DNA from: Geomonas oryzisoli
GTDB lineage: Bacteria; Desulfobacterota; Desulfuromonadia; Geobacterales; Geobacteraceae
NCBI RefSeq assembly: GCF_018986915.1
Contig: NZ_CP076723.1
Span: 777,501 to 841,500, forward strand
Direction: 5' to 3'
Length of the DNA stretch: 64,000 bases
Below are positions 12,302 to 20,234 of this stretch, piece by piece. Made by a program: the position numbers and the translations under genes. The notes under the pieces are model-generated. The model did not search any database. It was given only the letters and a program-made list of their open reading frames with translations, and was not told the DNA's origin. Each line of letters starts with the position of its first letter. Position 1 is the first letter of the stretch.

Positions 12302-12339
12302 GAGGAGCCGCCATGTACCACTGGCGGCTCCTCGTTTTT
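12302..12339 (+). terminator. intrinsic terminator after the radical SAM gene
   Basis: GAGGAGCCGCC and GGCGGCTCCTC form a perfect 11-bp stem with a 10-nt loop, followed by GTTTTTC. Confidence 0.88.
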
Positions 12340-12374
12340 CTACATCACAGTTAAGGCTAACGGGTCCTCCTCTG

Positions 12375-12878
12375 TTACTTCAACAGCGGCAACAGCTTGT
12401 TCAAGTCGAAGCCTCGCACGACGCTGCCGTAGACCATGAAAATGGGGGTCGCGTTCATGCCGTGCTCCCTGGCTATCTGTTCGTGCTCCTGTTGCAGCGC
12501 GATCCCCTCGGGGGTGATCTCCGACAGTTTCCACCTGTCAGCCGTGCCCGCCGCCACCTCCAGGTAGGCTTTCTCTTTGTCTTTCGCAGACAGGATGTAC
12601 TGCACCTTACCCTTGGAGGCGGGGTGGCTTTTCAGGGGGAGAAAGAAGATATAGCGGGTGACGTCACTGCGCTTTTGGAAATACGCCTCCGCTTTCCTGC
12701 AGAAGGGGCACTCCGGATCGGTGAACTCTATCACCATGATCTTGCCGTTCCCTACTTTAACCGCCTTGCTGAGATCGAGGTCTTTGGCGGAGGCTGCCGA
12801 GACAAGAACCATCAGAAGTAACGGTGCTATGAGCCAAAGGCCCAGGCGCCTGAAAAAACAACTGTCTGCTTTACGCAT
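12375..12878 (-). CDS. periplasmic thiol:disulfide protein, DsbC/thioredoxin-fold (167 aa)
   Basis: Signal peptide at the N-terminus (core LWLIAPLLLMVLVSAASA). Thioredoxin-fold active site CPFC at about residue 58 within FTDPECPFCRKAE, and the cis-Pro loop ATPIFMVYG near residue 147. It probably handles disulfides in the periplasm, which would fit the need for reduced heme-binding cysteines in a cytochrome-rich cell; that link is inference. The ATG at 12878 directly follows the acylphosphatase stop (TAGTGATG), so translation is probably coupled. A GTG at 12881 is an alternative start. Confidence 0.82.
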   Translation of the reverse strand: MRKADSCFFRRLGLWLIAPLLLMVLVSAASAKDLDLSKAVKVGNGKIMVIEFTDPECPFCRKAEAYFQKRSDVTRYIFFLPLKSHPASKGKVQYILSAKDKEKAYLEVAAGTADRWKLSEITPEGIALQQEHEQIAREHGMNATPIFMVYGSVVRGFDLNKLLPLLK

Positions 12879-12880
12879 CA

Positions 12881-13156
12881 CTATCCCCTCACCTCGAAAC
12901 CGGTAAACTCACCGGTGTACTCGGCCAGTTTCTCAATCAGCTCATCCACCCTGGCCAACTCCGGCCCCCTGCGGCACCACTGCACCATCGCCAACACGTC
13001 GGCTTCCTCGCCTTCGAAACAGGCCTCGACGGCGCCGTCGGCGAGGTTGCGGACCCAACCGCTCACCCCGAGTTGTTGCGCGGTGCGGGCGGTGTGGTGA
13101 CGAAAAGCCACCCCCTGGACCCTCCCGCGCACGATCAGGCTCGCCCTTATTTTCAT
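12881..13156 (-). CDS. acyP: acylphosphatase (91 aa)
   Basis: A small cytosolic enzyme that hydrolyses acyl phosphates such as carbamoyl or acetyl phosphate. The signature GRVQGVAFRHHTARTA (residues 10-25, catalytic Arg) and the conserved GWVRNLADGAVEACFEG (catalytic Asn) are both present. The length of 91 aa is typical. Its ATG overlaps the proC stop codon (ATGA), so the two are translationally coupled, followed by the DsbC-like gene in one operon. Confidence 0.93.
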   Translation of the reverse strand: MKIRASLIVRGRVQGVAFRHHTARTAQQLGVSGWVRNLADGAVEACFEGEEADVLAMVQWCRRGPELARVDELIEKLAEYTGEFTGFEVRG

Positions 13157-13956
13157 TTCTCCCCCAGTTCCTTGGACCGGGCCACACAGACGTCGACGGC
13201 GTTGATGGTGGCGGCGCGGAAACCGTCGCGATCCAGCGAGTGCATGGCGGCGATGGTGGTTCCCCCCGGCGAGGCGACGTTGCTTTTCAGGACCGCCGGG
13301 TGCTCGTGGCTCTCCAGGAGCAGCTTCGCGGTGCCGTACACGGTCTGGGCGGCCAGCGCGGTGGCGACGTCCCGGGTGAGGCCGTGCTTCACGCCTGCGT
13401 CGCTCAGCGCCTCGATGAAGGTGAGCACATAGGCCGGGCCGCTGCCGGAAACGCCGGTGACGGCGTCGAGCAGCTTTTCGTCGACCACGCAGGTGGTGCC
13501 GACCAGGTCGAAGATCCTGCGGGTGAGGACGAGGTCGTCCTCGGTGGCGTTGTAGCCGCGGGAGATGGCGGAAGCCCCCTGCAGAACCAGGGCGGGTGTG
13601 TTGGGCATGACGCGGACCACGCGGGCCCCGGAGCCGAGCATCCCTTCGATGGCGGCACTTTTGACCCCTGCCATGATGGAGATGAAGAGCTTCTCGGTGA
13701 GTCCTGCGCCCAGCGCGCCGAGCACCTGCGGGGCGACCTGGGGCTTGACGGCGAGGACGATGGTATCGCTCATCCTGCACAGCTCCACGTTGTCGGAGAG
13801 GACCTGCACGCCGTAGCGCTCCGCCAAAAGGTTGCGGCGCGACTCGGATGGCTCGGACACGGCGAGTTCGGCCGCCGGCACGCCCCCGGCCAGAAGCCCC
13901 TTGATGATCGCCTCCGCCATGTTGCCGCCGCCGATGAACCCTGTTTTCTTGTCCAT
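13153..13956 (-). CDS. proC: pyrroline-5-carboxylate reductase (267 aa)
   Basis: Last step of proline synthesis: reduction of 1-pyrroline-5-carboxylate with NAD(P)H. N-terminal dinucleotide motif GFIGGGNMAEAI at residue 6, the VRVMPNTPA loop, and the C-terminal P5CR signature VTGVSGSGPAYV with LASPGGTT-like VASPGGTTIAA. Full length for the family. First gene of a three-gene minus-strand operon (proC, acylphosphatase, thiol protein) with overlapping ends. Confidence 0.95.
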   Translation of the reverse strand: MDKKTGFIGGGNMAEAIIKGLLAGGVPAAELAVSEPSESRRNLLAERYGVQVLSDNVELCRMSDTIVLAVKPQVAPQVLGALGAGLTEKLFISIMAGVKSAAIEGMLGSGARVVRVMPNTPALVLQGASAISRGYNATEDDLVLTRRIFDLVGTTCVVDEKLLDAVTGVSGSGPAYVLTFIEALSDAGVKHGLTRDVATALAAQTVYGTAKLLLESHEHPAVLKSNVASPGGTTIAAMHSLDRDGFRAATINAVDVCVARSKELGEK

Positions 13957-14117
13957 GTCTTTGCCTCCGTTTTCCTAAAGGTTTTTGGTTCAAAGATAGG
14001 TAATAAATCCGTCCGCAAATGTCAATAGAATTGATTTGTTTTAATTATGATTGCGTCTGCTGCCGGCGTGTTGTATCGGGCCCCGACAGGGATTAGACTG
14101 ATCCGTGGAGGTGCGGC

Positions 14118-15302
14118 ATGTTCAAAGGCATAACGGGAAACGTATTCATACTCGGGCTGGTCAGCTTCTTCACCGACGTTTCCAGCGAGATGATCTACCC
14201 GCTGCTGCCCCTGTTTCTCACCGGCCTGCTCGGTGCAGGTCCTGCCTTTCTGGGCGTCATCGAAGGCGTTGCCGAATCCACCGCCGCCTTGTTGAAGCTT
14301 TTGTCAGGGATCATGTCGGACCGGGTACGCCGCAGAAAGAGGCTCGTCCTCGCGGGATACTCCCTGTCGGCGATCATGCGTCCGCTGATAGGGAGCGCGT
14401 CCTCGCCCCTGGCGGTGTTGCTGATCCGCACCGGCGACCGGGTCGGCAAGGGGATCCGCACCTCGCCGCGGGACGCGCTCATAGCCGACTCCGTCGATCC
14501 TTCCCTTAGGGGCAAGGCCTACGGTTTTCACCGCTCCATGGATCATGCCGGCGCCCTGGTGGGGCCGCTTGTGGCCACCTTCCTGCTCGCCTACTTCGTC
14601 ACCGACCTGCGCCACCTGTTCTGGCTGGCGGGAATACCGGGCCTCGCCGCCGTGCTGCTCATCATGTGGAAGGTGACCGAGACCGAGCGCACGCCGCTGC
14701 AAAAGACCGGACTGCGGCTGGCCGCGCTCCCCCCGGGCCGACTGAGGAGGTACCTGCTGGTCCTGTTTCTCTTCACCCTGGGCAACTCCTCGGACGCCTT
14801 TTTGCTGCTCAAAGCCGGCGCCGTCGGCACCCCCTCCTACCGGTTGCCGCTTTTGTGGGCCTTCTTTCACCTGGTCAAGATGCTTTCCTCCATGCCTTTC
14901 GGCGCGCTCTCGGACCGCATCGGCAGACGGTCCGTGATCGTGGCGGGCTGGAGTGTCTATTCCCTTTCCTACCTGGGATTCGGCGTCGCGACCACGGAGT
15001 GGCAGATCTGGCTCCTCTTTGCCGTGTACGGCCTGTTCTTCGGGCTCACCGAGGGGGTGGAGAAGGCGTTTCTGGCGGACATGGCGCCACCGGCGCAGCG
15101 CGGTGCCGCTTTTGGCTGGTACAACTTCGCCGTCGGTGCCGGCGCCCTGCCGGCCAGCCTTCTTTTCGGCGGCATCTGGCAACTGGAAGGAAACGTGGCG
15201 CCCTTTTTTTTCGGGGCCGCGCTCGCCGCCGTAGCAGCAGTTCTGCTGCTCATGCTGGTGCCGTCTCAGCAGCAGCCAGACGCTGATGCGAGAAGGACAT
15301 GA
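14118..15302 (+). CDS. MFS transporter (394 aa)
   Basis: A twelve-helix major facilitator. The start ATG is preceded by GGAGGTG. The loop 2-3 motif is present in the first half (SDRVRRRKRL) and repeated in the second (ALSDRIGRRSVIV). The segment RTGDRVGKGIRTSPRDALIADSV is the pattern of a subfamily often annotated as multidrug or tetracycline-type exporters. No substrate can be assigned. Divergent from proC across a 160-bp gap. Confidence 0.85.
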   Translation: MFKGITGNVFILGLVSFFTDVSSEMIYPLLPLFLTGLLGAGPAFLGVIEGVAESTAALLKLLSGIMSDRVRRRKRLVLAGYSLSAIMRPLIGSASSPLAVLLIRTGDRVGKGIRTSPRDALIADSVDPSLRGKAYGFHRSMDHAGALVGPLVATFLLAYFVTDLRHLFWLAGIPGLAAVLLIMWKVTETERTPLQKTGLRLAALPPGRLRRYLLVLFLFTLGNSSDAFLLLKAGAVGTPSYRLPLLWAFFHLVKMLSSMPFGALSDRIGRRSVIVAGWSVYSLSYLGFGVATTEWQIWLLFAVYGLFFGLTEGVEKAFLADMAPPAQRGAAFGWYNFAVGAGALPASLLFGGIWQLEGNVAPFFFGAALAAVAAVLLLMLVPSQQQPDADARRT

Positions 15303-16201
15303 ACCCCATCATGTTGTTCCGATTCTGTCATAGCGTTCGGTGTTGTCACTGTCCTGTCTAGCAATACTCACACAACTTTCCTACGCACTGTCACTGCCTT
15401 AGGAAGATTTGCCCGCCAACGTCGATTTTCTCCTAAAGTCTCCTATCAGCCCGCCGATTAGCCTCCAGTATGTCGCAGTAAAAGTTATTGTTATGTCAAA
15501 AATACTAATATTGGCTGTCAACATTTTGATTCCAGGAAGCCGAGTACTGCATCAGTGAGTTTGAATCCGACGCTGCTTCAGTGGTTTATACAGTTGGTAA
15601 GGATTCTGCAAAAAGCACAGCCTGCTGCAGTGAGAGAAGTTCATCCTGCAGCGTGCGAGATCAGGGGAATGTGCATTGATCTGTAACGTGCTGTTTGTTC
15701 GTTGGTGCTTCGCGAGCGGAAACAGGAGTCCACTGTACCAACCGTCATGTCACTGACAGATGCCTGGCATGAGTGAATCCTAACATTGTCTCAGGCTGCT
15801 GTATCCGCAAACGCTACACTTTGTAAAATATTACTCATGCTGTGAGCGCCGGGTGTCCGCCAGCAGCGGCAGTAATAAAATCCTTTTACTGAAATAATTT
15901 TTTTGGGGGCAACTTGCACTGCTGCAAAACTGTTGTAACTTTAGCGAAGATCCCAACAGTCGAGCACATCCGTACAGACTCTTTGTTAAGTTAAAAACTT
16001 CTTAATATAGAATGGCGGCTGATGTGTAAGCACGTCTAGAAGTATTCCCAGTTTTTCTTTTCGAATAAAAGACCGGCATAAACACAGAAATGATCAAGAG
16101 GCGAGCAGGGCTGACCCGTGCCTACTCTGCCCCACGGTATCGGTCAACACAGCAGCTGTTTCCTTGGATAACGATTCACACTACGAAAAGGAGGGGATGT
16201 C
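15303..16201. other. long noncoding leader region before the first porin-cytochrome cluster
   Basis: About 900 bp without a convincing gene. AT-rich stretches near 15870-15915 and 15980-16020 (TTAAGTTAAAAACTTCTTAATATAG, an interrupted palindrome) could hold a promoter. I found no terminator for the MFS gene and no GEMM-type riboswitch in this stretch. Confidence 0.5.
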
Positions 16202-17536
16202 TTGATAAGCCACCAAAAGAAAGGTTCAGGACGCGAACAACGCAATCTGCCGAAGATTGCGTGGGTGGTGCTGGCGGCCGCGTCTTCGGTGATGCTGGCC
16301 CAGCCGGTCATGGCTGCGGATTACACCATCACCGGCAGCTCCAACACCTACCTGCGCATGACCAGGTCCATCAACAAGGACGACATCTATCCGCTGTACG
16401 AGTACCTGCGCTTCTCGGTATCCGCGGCGGAGAAAGACGGCAGCGCCACCTCGCTCCACCTGGGCGCCTGGGGGCGCCTCGACCTGGTTGACAAGTCCAC
16501 CGATCACCACACCGACGGCGACATCCAGTACGGGTATCTCAGCTACCAGGGCGCCAAGAACAACCTGGTGGTCAACGCCGGGCGCCAGTTCATCACCGAG
16601 GGTGTCGCCACCGAGCGGGTGGATGGCCTCTACGCCCGCAGCGACTTCGCGGCCGGCATCACGGCGGCGGCCTTCGTCGGCACGCCGGTGGTCACCACCC
16701 CGAACTACAAGGGGGGTGACTTCATCTACGGCGGTCGTGTGGCCCAGGGCAAGCCGGGGCTGTACTCGATCGGCGTGAGCGCCCTCAGAAACGAAAGCGA
16801 CAACGCGCGCGACCGCGAGGAAGAGGGGATCGACCTCTGGGTGCACCCGGTGAAGCAGGTCGACCTGACCGGGCGTTCCTCCTACAACTCGATCACCGAC
16901 GGCTGGATGGAGCACGCCTACACCCTCTCCGTCGCCCCGATCGACGCCGTGACCGTCAGTGCCGACTTCTCCAGGATCAACTACCAGGACTACTTCTACA
17001 ACGTGACCACCACCGCATTTGCGCTCAGCAACAACGGCGGGCTGCTCGACCCGAGGGAACAGGTAACTGCGGCCGGCGTCAGCGCGGCCTGGACCCCGGT
17101 GAAGAACCTGACCGTGGCGGCGGAGTACAAGAACTACGGTTACGAGATCCTGGGCTCCGCGGACTACGTCGGGGGCAAGCTGGCCTACACCACGGCAGAC
17201 GCGCTGTCCCTCGGGGCCTCCGGCCACCGGATGGATGGTTCCAGCGACCGCACCCGCTACTACGATTACCGACTCTACGCCCTGAAGAAGACCGGGCACA
17301 CCGAATTCGGCGTCGATTTCTACAACGTCATCTTCGACCGCCCCATCGACGGCGTGAAGAGCAGCTACGCGCTCACCGGCATCGCCGGCTACGAGTTCAC
17401 CGAAAAGCTCAATGTGGGCGGGGAAATCGAGTATTCCCAGAGCCCGGATTTCAACAGGGAGTGGAGAGCGCTCGTGAAGGTCGCCTACGCTTTCGACATG
17501 AAGTGCGGCGAAAAGGGGGGCAAGAGTGAAAAGTAA
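16202..17536 (+). CDS. outer-membrane beta-barrel (porin-like) protein of a cytochrome conduit (444 aa)
   Basis: Predicted to form the transmembrane sheath through which cytochromes pass electrons, by analogy with Geobacter porin-cytochrome conduits (Ext/Omb type); this role is inferred from context. The TTG start follows AGGAGGGG; a signal peptide runs to about residue 39 (LAQPVMAADY). The mature part is a succession of amphipathic strands with aromatic girdles (WGRLDLVD, NLVVNAGRQFITEGVATERVDGLYAR). A paralogue is at 29792-31096, with shared blocks such as GRQ(F/W)(I/V)xEGVATERxDGLY and GWMEHAYT. The next gene starts within its last codons (11-bp overlap). Confidence 0.8.
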   Translation: MISHQKKGSGREQRNLPKIAWVVLAAASSVMLAQPVMAADYTITGSSNTYLRMTRSINKDDIYPLYEYLRFSVSAAEKDGSATSLHLGAWGRLDLVDKSTDHHTDGDIQYGYLSYQGAKNNLVVNAGRQFITEGVATERVDGLYARSDFAAGITAAAFVGTPVVTTPNYKGGDFIYGGRVAQGKPGLYSIGVSALRNESDNARDREEEGIDLWVHPVKQVDLTGRSSYNSITDGWMEHAYTLSVAPIDAVTVSADFSRINYQDYFYNVTTTAFALSNNGGLLDPREQVTAAGVSAAWTPVKNLTVAAEYKNYGYEILGSADYVGGKLAYTTADALSLGASGHRMDGSSDRTRYYDYRLYALKKTGHTEFGVDFYNVIFDRPIDGVKSSYALTGIAGYEFTEKLNVGGEIEYSQSPDFNREWRALVKVAYAFDMKCGEKGGKSEK

Positions 17537-17963
17537 AGTTCTGATTATGTTGATGGTGCCGCTTATGGCGCTTCTTCTTGTTGCCTGCGCCAACACCAAA
17601 AGCGGCGCGCGGATCCACCCGGAGGCGGTGACCGGCACGCCCAACTGTAACGAGTGCCACACCGACGCCTATGCGGCCATGAATCACCAGGCCGTCGACT
17701 TCTTCAAAAAGCACAGCGTCTTCGCCAGCAATGCCAGGATGGCCTGTGCTTCCTGCCACGCCGAATCCTTCTGCTCCGACTGCCATGCGCACAAGGAAGA
17801 GCTCAAGCCCAGCGTGAAATACACGCAGCAGGTCGAGCGCACCCTGCCGCACCGCGGTGATTACATGAGCCAGCACAGGATCGACGGCAAGATCAACCCT
17901 GCGTCGTGCGCCAAGTGCCACGCACGTACCAACAACGAGAGGTGCCTGACATGCCACAAATAA
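17526..17963 (+). CDS. pentaheme c-type cytochrome lipoprotein (145 aa)
   Basis: Five CxxCH heme sites (CNECH, CASCH, CSDCH, CAKCH, CLTCH) in a short protein with a lipoprotein signal (LLLVACANT, Cys about 21). GTG start after a G-rich ribosome site, overlapping the porin gene by 11 bp. The paralogue at 29361-29795 has the same heme pattern and shares CHAHKEE(L/I)KPS and LPHRGDY(M/L)S(Q/R)HR. Short five-heme lipoproteins of this type accompany Ext-type conduits in Geobacter. Probably membrane-anchored and handing electrons to or from the barrel. Confidence 0.9.
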   Translation: MKSKVLIMLMVPLMALLLVACANTKSGARIHPEAVTGTPNCNECHTDAYAAMNHQAVDFFKKHSVFASNARMACASCHAESFCSDCHAHKEELKPSVKYTQQVERTLPHRGDYMSQHRIDGKINPASCAKCHARTNNERCLTCHK

Positions 17964-18598
17964 CGACCAAAGTTCTGTCTTTTGCGGTTCTTGGCGTGCT
18001 GGCGCTGGCCCTGTCGGGGTGCGGGGACGCGAACCCGCAGGCGACGTTCGACCCTGCCGCGGGCAAGCACCCGGCCAACTGGCTCCCGAGCGGTCACAGC
18101 GACGCCGCCGAGGAAGATATCAACGGCTGCGCGGAGTGTCACGGCCAGGACCTCAGGGGCGGCATCGCCAAGGTTTCCTGCGTGCAATGCCACGTCGAGG
18201 TTCCGACCTCGGTGCACCCGGTGCTGTGGGGACAGGTCGCCTACGCCCTGCACCCGGGCTACGTCCAGGCGCACGGCAGCACCTCCTGCGCCGTCGCCGA
18301 GTGCCACGGCACCAACCTTTTGGGCGGCGCCAGTGCGCCTTCCTGCGGCATCAACTGCCACCAGGGAGGGAACGCGGCCGCACCCCAGATCCACGCGTGG
18401 GGGGGCGTCAGCGCGACCACCGCAGCCGACATCACGGGGCACATCCAATGGATGACCAACGTGGCCAACCAGGTGAACGGCCACTTCAATTACGCGACCT
18501 GCCGCAACGACGTCTGCCATGGCGCCACGCTGCAGGGGGTGTGGTTGAGCGGGCCCGCCTGCACCAAGTGCCACAACAGCGGCCCGCCGGCGGAGTAA
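17951..18598 (+). CDS. hexaheme c-type cytochrome lipoprotein with non-canonical heme motifs (215 aa)
   Basis: Lipobox LALSGC near residue 23. Heme-binding candidates: CAECH, CVQCH, CAVAECH, CGINCH, CRNDVCH and CTKCH. Three are standard CxxCH, one is Cx3CH and two are Cx4CH. The ATG at 17951 follows GAGGTG and overlaps the previous gene by 13 bp, the same overlap seen in the second cluster. The N-terminal block ATFDPAAGKHPANWLP is shared with the paralogue at 28525-29373. Likely a surface or periplasm-facing partner of the barrel. Confidence 0.85.
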   Translation: MPQITTKVLSFAVLGVLALALSGCGDANPQATFDPAAGKHPANWLPSGHSDAAEEDINGCAECHGQDLRGGIAKVSCVQCHVEVPTSVHPVLWGQVAYALHPGYVQAHGSTSCAVAECHGTNLLGGASAPSCGINCHQGGNAAAPQIHAWGGVSATTAADITGHIQWMTNVANQVNGHFNYATCRNDVCHGATLQGVWLSGPACTKCHNSGPPAE

Positions 18599-18649
18599 CC
18601 ACCCGATCGTGCCTTCAATTACCTGAAAAAAGCAGAAGGAGAACATAAC

Positions 18650-20143
18650 ATGTGTATCCCCTGGAAGAAACACATAGCTGCGGCTTTGCTGCTCCTTGTC
18701 CTGCCGTTGTTGCTCATCGGCTGCGGTGGGGGCGGTGGCGGCGGTGCAACTAGGATAGTCTCCGGCATCGCGACCAAGGGGCCCATCGTCGGCGGGCTGG
18801 TCTCGGTATACCGGTTGGCGCTCGACGGCACCCGCGGTGGCCTGCTCGGCTCCGGAGTGACCGGTGCGGACGGCAGTTACGCCGTAAGGATCCCGGCCGT
18901 CACCGGACCGATCGTGGTCACCGTTACCGGCCAGCCCGGCGCTACCTACCTGAGCGAGACCACCGGGCTGCCCAGGCCTTTCACGGCAGCTGATTCCTTC
19001 AGCGCGGTCGTGGACAATGCGAACCCCGGCGCTTCCGTCACGGTGAGCCCGCTCACCGAGGCCGCCTTCCAGAAGCTGCCGCTGATCCTGGCCCAGAAGC
19101 CGGCGCCCATCACCACCTCCGTGCTGCAAAGCGCGGTCGTTGCCGCCAACGCACGGGTGGGCGTCCTCTTCAACGTGACCGACATCCTGGCCCCGCCGGC
19201 TTCCAACCCGGCCTACGTGGCGGCACTCACCGTCATCGACCAGATGATCGTGGACTCGCAGGCTGGCGGAGCGGTCACCGACACCACCGCCGTGACCACC
19301 ATCATCAACCAGGCCGTCGCGGACGTCACAAGCCCGGCCTACGCCACCTTCAAGCAGCTGTTCATCACCGCGGCCACCGAGGTCCTGACCGCGAAACCGG
19401 AGCTGACCAACCTGGTCAACAGCCTGGTCCAGCAGATCAGCAACCCGCCGGCCGAGCCGAACTACAGCGACGTGACGGCGCCTTCCGTGGTGACCGGCCT
19501 CACCGCCACCACCTATGCGCTCGACTCGACCACCAGCGCCGTGGTCCTGAGCTGGAACCCCTCCACCGACAACATCGCCGTGGCGGGCTACAACATCTAC
19601 CGTGACGGCGCGAAGATCGGCACCTCGACCACCACGAGCTTCACCGACGCCGCGGTGACCTCCAACGTCACCTATTCCTACACCGTGGTCGCCTTCGACG
19701 CAGCCGGCAACTTCGCCGCCGCCAGCGCACCGCTTTCGGTGAAACCGAACCAGGCTTCGCTGAACGTCACGGTAAGCGGAACCCTCTCCGGCGATCTCCT
19801 GACGCAGCTGGACCTCGCGGCGCCCGCCGCACCGACCGGCCTGAGCGCGGTAGCAACCGCGATTACCGGCACCACCAGCTCGGTTGCCCTGAGCTGGACG
19901 GCAGCCACCGACAACGTCGGCGTGACCGGCTACGAGGTGTACCGCGACGGCGTCAAGCTCGCTACGGTCGCCTCGACCAGCTACACCGACCCGGCCGTCA
20001 CCTCGGCCACCACCTATTCCTACACCGTGAAGGCGTTCGATGCGGCCGGCAACCGCTCCGCTTTCAGCACGGCACTATCGGTGACTCCGAACCGTCCGTC
20101 CCTCGGGGTGACCGTCAGCGGCCAGGTGAACACCGGTCCGTAA
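18650..20143 (+). CDS. lipoprotein with two fibronectin type III domains (497 aa)
   Basis: Lipobox LLLIGC at about residue 25 followed by a Gly run. Residues 35-270 are a carboxypeptidase-regulatory-like/adhesin-like region. Two FN3 repeats follow (about 282-365 and 390-475), each with the pattern LSWxxxTDNxxVxGYxxYRDG and TYSYTVxAFDAAGN. Such proteins bind other surface components or polysaccharide. It sits between the hexaheme and decaheme genes and has no counterpart in the second cluster. The role in electron transfer is unknown; a scaffold for the surface cytochrome is plausible. Confidence 0.8.
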   Translation: MCIPWKKHIAAALLLLVLPLLLIGCGGGGGGGATRIVSGIATKGPIVGGLVSVYRLALDGTRGGLLGSGVTGADGSYAVRIPAVTGPIVVTVTGQPGATYLSETTGLPRPFTAADSFSAVVDNANPGASVTVSPLTEAAFQKLPLILAQKPAPITTSVLQSAVVAANARVGVLFNVTDILAPPASNPAYVAALTVIDQMIVDSQAGGAVTDTTAVTTIINQAVADVTSPAYATFKQLFITAATEVLTAKPELTNLVNSLVQQISNPPAEPNYSDVTAPSVVTGLTATTYALDSTTSAVVLSWNPSTDNIAVAGYNIYRDGAKIGTSTTTSFTDAAVTSNVTYSYTVVAFDAAGNFAAASAPLSVKPNQASLNVTVSGTLSGDLLTQLDLAAPAAPTGLSAVATAITGTTSSVALSWTAATDNVGVTGYEVYRDGVKLATVASTSYTDPAVTSATTYSYTVKAFDAAGNRSAFSTALSVTPNRPSLGVTVSGQVNTGP

Positions 20144-20234
20144 CGGAACAACGATTGATACAAAGGGGGAAAATCTGAAGTCAGCATTAAGAGAAGGAAC
20201 TCTCGGAGCAGGACACAAACAACAGGAGGAAACT

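Noticed and set aside
15303-16201. A second GEMM-I riboswitch upstream of the first conduit cluster
   Set aside because: I looked for the GGAAAGCC/GGGTTGCCG landmarks in the leader and did not find them; the GACCCGTGCC...CCCCACGG stretch lacks the aptamer order.
16090-16491. 133-codon ORF before and into the porin gene
   Set aside because: It overlaps the porin gene in another frame and its C-terminal half is Gly/Arg/Pro shadow sequence.
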